Shown: positions 62,112 to 64,000 of the stretch, in pieces | How positions within the stretch are numbered: position 1 is the stretch's first letter | Layout: every line of letters begins with the position of its first letter | Assembly: GCA_013332095.1 (NCBI GenBank) | Contig: JABENI010000015.1 | Location: 1 to 64,000 of the forward strand | DNA length: 64,000 nt | From: Candidatus Bathyoplasma sp. NZ | GTDB taxonomy: Bacteria > Bacillota_I > Bacilli_A > MAG-NZ | Direction: 5' to 3' | Made by a program: the position numbers and the translations under genes | Notes under the pieces: model-generated | Database searches by the model: none | What the model saw: only the letters and a program-made list of their open reading frames with translations | What the model was told of the DNA's origin: nothing

Positions 62112-63559
62112 TTCAGTAACTCTTTAATATAATCATTTGCTTTTGTTTCTTCATCAAACCAATATTCTTTAATAAGAGGCTGAATTTCATATTCAATAAC
62201 TTCTTGATACCAATTATCTGAGCCGGTGTAATCACAAAAATAACTGTGTCCAATTTTAAATCCTTTTCCTAAATTGGGATCTTTTTCAATATCTAAATTA
62301 ATATTTCCTATTTTAGTTTTTATTTTTTTTATTATATTTTTGCTAACTTTTTGTTTTAAAAGATGTTTATTAAATATTTCCGATTCAAATGCCGGTTCTA
62401 ATTCAAAAAAACAAAATCTTCTTCTTAAAGCGTAGTCAATCATCGCAAGACTTCTATCAGCAGTATTCATCATTCCGATAATATAAAGATTTTGAGGAAC
62501 AGTAAATTCTTCCTCTGAATACATAAGAGTTATTTTTTCTCCCCGTTTATCACTTTCAATAAGCATCATTAACTCTCCAAAAACTTTACTCATATTTCCA
62601 CGATTAATTTCATCGATAATAAAAAAATAATCATCATTAGGATTCGCTGATGCGATTTTACAAAATTGATAAAATGGACCTTCTTTTAGGATGAAACCAT
62701 CGTTGTTTGCCCTATAGCCCATAACAAAATCTTCATATGAGTAACTTTGGTGAAATTGAATTATTTTTATTTTTGTTGAATCTTTTTTTCCAATTATAGA
62801 ATAAGCTAACCTTTTAGCAGCGTATGTCTTCCCTACTCCTGGAGCTCCTTGTAAAATAAGATTTTTTTTTCTTCTTAAAAGAGACTCCATCGTTTGGTAC
62901 AATTGTTCATCGATAAAAACATCTGCTAAAAACTCTGACTTGGTATACGCTGGATATTCTATTGGTAATTCAGTTTCTTCATTCCCCGTTTTATGTGCTG
63001 ATTTGGGAAAAGGATAAATTGAATTTTCTTTGTAGCGATCACTCCAAAATGGATCATCAAGAAATTTTTTAATATTTTGTGGATGATTGTTAAAAGTAAA
63101 ATCAACTAGATTTGCTCTCATCCAATCTTTTGTCTCATCTATTCTCCAAACACTATAAGTATAGGTAAAAAAATACCATTCTTTTGCCGGCTCTAAAAGT
63201 TTCCAGTTAACAGATAATTTATGACCACTTTTAAAGTTCTTTCTTACAATTCCTACTGCTCTTATTTTCATAACTGATACAAATTCATTTTGATTATCAA
63301 ACAAAAAACCATCTTTTTTTGACATGACAGCTTTTAAAGCAATACGGTCTCCCTTTTTAATAGAATTTATTTGTTCTTTATTGCCATTTCCATTAGTATC
63401 TTCCCATATTCCCTCATCGATAAAACGTTTGGAATCTTTTTCACTTCCGTTAACAAACCAAGATATTTTATTTATAGATTTTTTTTTCATATTTAAATCA
63501 GCGTTTTCTGTAACCAATACATCTTGATTATCGACATTATTATTAATATTTTCTTTCAA
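62108..63559 (-). CDS. mcrB: McrB-like AAA+ NTPase with an N-terminal PUA/EVE-like domain
   Basis: A 483-residue protein, TTG start with GGGGGAAG upstream. Residues about 30-140 (WFVNGSE, GIWED, GDRIALKAVMSKKDGF, IRAVGIVRKN, WYFFTYTYSVWRI) have the pattern of EVE/PUA-like modified-base readers found at the N-terminus of some McrB proteins. The AAA+ motor follows: Walker A GAPGVGKT (238-245), IIDEINRGN Walker B, and MNTADRSLAMIDYALRRRF, the McrB-type sensor. It should bind modified DNA, hydrolyse GTP and drive McrC. The domain assignment at the N-terminus is inferred. Confidence 0.88.
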   Translation of the reverse strand: MKENINNNVDNQDVLVTENADLNMKKKSINKISWFVNGSEKDSKRFIDEGIWEDTNGNGNKEQINSIKKGDRIALKAVMSKKDGFLFDNQNEFVSVMKIRAVGIVRKNFKSGHKLSVNWKLLEPAKEWYFFTYTYSVWRIDETKDWMRANLVDFTFNNHPQNIKKFLDDPFWSDRYKENSIYPFPKSAHKTGNEETELPIEYPAYTKSEFLADVFIDEQLYQTMESLLRRKKNLILQGAPGVGKTYAAKRLAYSIIGKKDSTKIKIIQFHQSYSYEDFVMGYRANNDGFILKEGPFYQFCKIASANPNDDYFFIIDEINRGNMSKVFGELMMLIESDKRGEKITLMYSEEEFTVPQNLYIIGMMNTADRSLAMIDYALRRRFCFFELEPAFESEIFNKHLLKQKVSKNIIKKIKTKIGNINLDIEKDPNLGKGFKIGHSYFCDYTGSDNWYQEVIEYEIQPLIKEYWFDEETKANDYIKELLK

Positions 63560-63944
63560 AATACTTCCCCCTTTAATTGCCTTTTTTAGTTAATGATTAT
63601 CTTACTATTGTCTTAACGGCAACTTCAATTTTACGATTTAATTATTGTTTCATTATCGCTTTTATTGATAATTTTCTCCGCAAATTTTAATTATTAAAAT
63701 ATCTAACTAAATAACTATTTTTTTCTTTGTTATTTTTAATTTTAACAGTTTTTACCATTAATTACAAAAAATAGTTACATTTATCGCCATTATTCGAGTT
63801 TTTTTAGAATATCTTGAATTTCAATTGATTTTAAAAAGCAATATCTCAGGTAAACCAAATAAAAAAACTATCCATTTTTAGGTGAATAGTTTTAAATTAT
63901 AGAATCAAAATATTTCATTTTAATCCAAAATAATATTTGTTTTA
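63560..63944. other. Intergenic region upstream of mcrB
   Basis: AT-rich spacer holding the mcrB ribosome site and, at 63861-63894, the terminator of the gene entering from the right. No other gene seen. Confidence 0.6.
63861..63894 (-). terminator. Terminator of the gene at the right edge
   Basis: AAAACTATTCA-CCTAAAAA-TGGATAGTTTTTTTAT hairpin on the minus strand. Confidence 0.7.
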
Positions 63945-64000
63945 TTATTTTTTTCCGATTAATTGTTGGTATTCTGCAAGTACCATTGCTTTAATTTCTG
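63945..64000 (-). CDS. C-terminal end of an unidentified gene
   Basis: The minus strand reads EIKAMVLAEYQQLIGKK followed by TAA at 63947-63945, with a terminator further on. Too little to name; the body lies outside the window. Confidence 0.6.
   Translation of the reverse strand, partial: EIKAMVLAEYQQLIGKK

Overview
The window is very AT-rich DNA from a low-GC Gram-positive bacterium of the Bacilli side of the Firmicutes. The evidence is the gene order thrS-dnaI-dnaB-coaE-mutM-polA, the ftsY-ylxM-ffh block, the gmk-rpoZ-priA-fmt block, a threonyl T-box, and the ytqA/ytqB pair. TGA is used as a stop (for example the ends of priA and mcrB), so the Mycoplasma code does not apply. Several genes point to an endospore former: a PdaA-type cortex deacetylase, a multi-LysM protein without signal peptide, a Tyr/Pro-rich coat-like protein behind a sigma-K-like promoter, and a repeat protein with motifs resembling the GPR cleavage site of small acid-soluble spore proteins (SASPs). 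The exact genus cannot be read from the sequence.

Layout. 1-4.4 kb: truncated SASP-like repeat gene, small membrane protein, trmL, queG, a DUF1189 protein and a LysM protein. 4.5-13.5 kb: T-box-controlled thrS and the replication/repair run dnaI-dnaB-coaE-radical SAM-mutM-polA. 13.5-18 kb, mostly plus strand: VanY-type carboxypeptidase, coat-like protein, PpaX-like phosphatase (minus), a two-nuclease DUF2779 protein, cupin and DUF1294. 18-23.3 kb: CPBP protease, ffh-ylxM-ftsY, a divergent superoxide dismutase and an NPD-type flavoprotein. 23.3-36 kb: leuS, a second DUF1189 protein, an AgcS symporter, the ytqA-ytqB tRNA-modification pair (ytqB frameshifted), pgpA, fmt, priA, rpoZ, gmk, rqcH. 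36-40.4 kb: hydrolase, KtrB, an orphan HPt protein, PdaA, YihY and a GDT1-type transporter. 40.6-51 kb: two very large paralogous membrane-anchored surface proteins, then deoD, gap and clpP.

51-61 kb is the most dynamic part: a tandem array of three copies of a large secreted Ig-like repeat gene. One copy is intact (56138-59680), one is a pseudogene with at least four disabling lesions (51832-55081), and one is a ~350 bp remnant (60708-61058). Their flanking non-coding DNA and terminators are duplicated with them. The array abuts an McrBC-type modification-dependent restriction pair (61059-63559). The C-terminus of one unidentified gene enters at the right edge.

How the genes work together: most of the window is housekeeping (translation, tRNA modification, replication, protein targeting, ribosome rescue). 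Over this lie an envelope/spore layer (PdaA, VanY, LysM, SASP-like and coat-like proteins) and an accessory layer of surface proteins plus defence. No tRNA, rRNA, CRISPR array, transposase or phage gene was seen.
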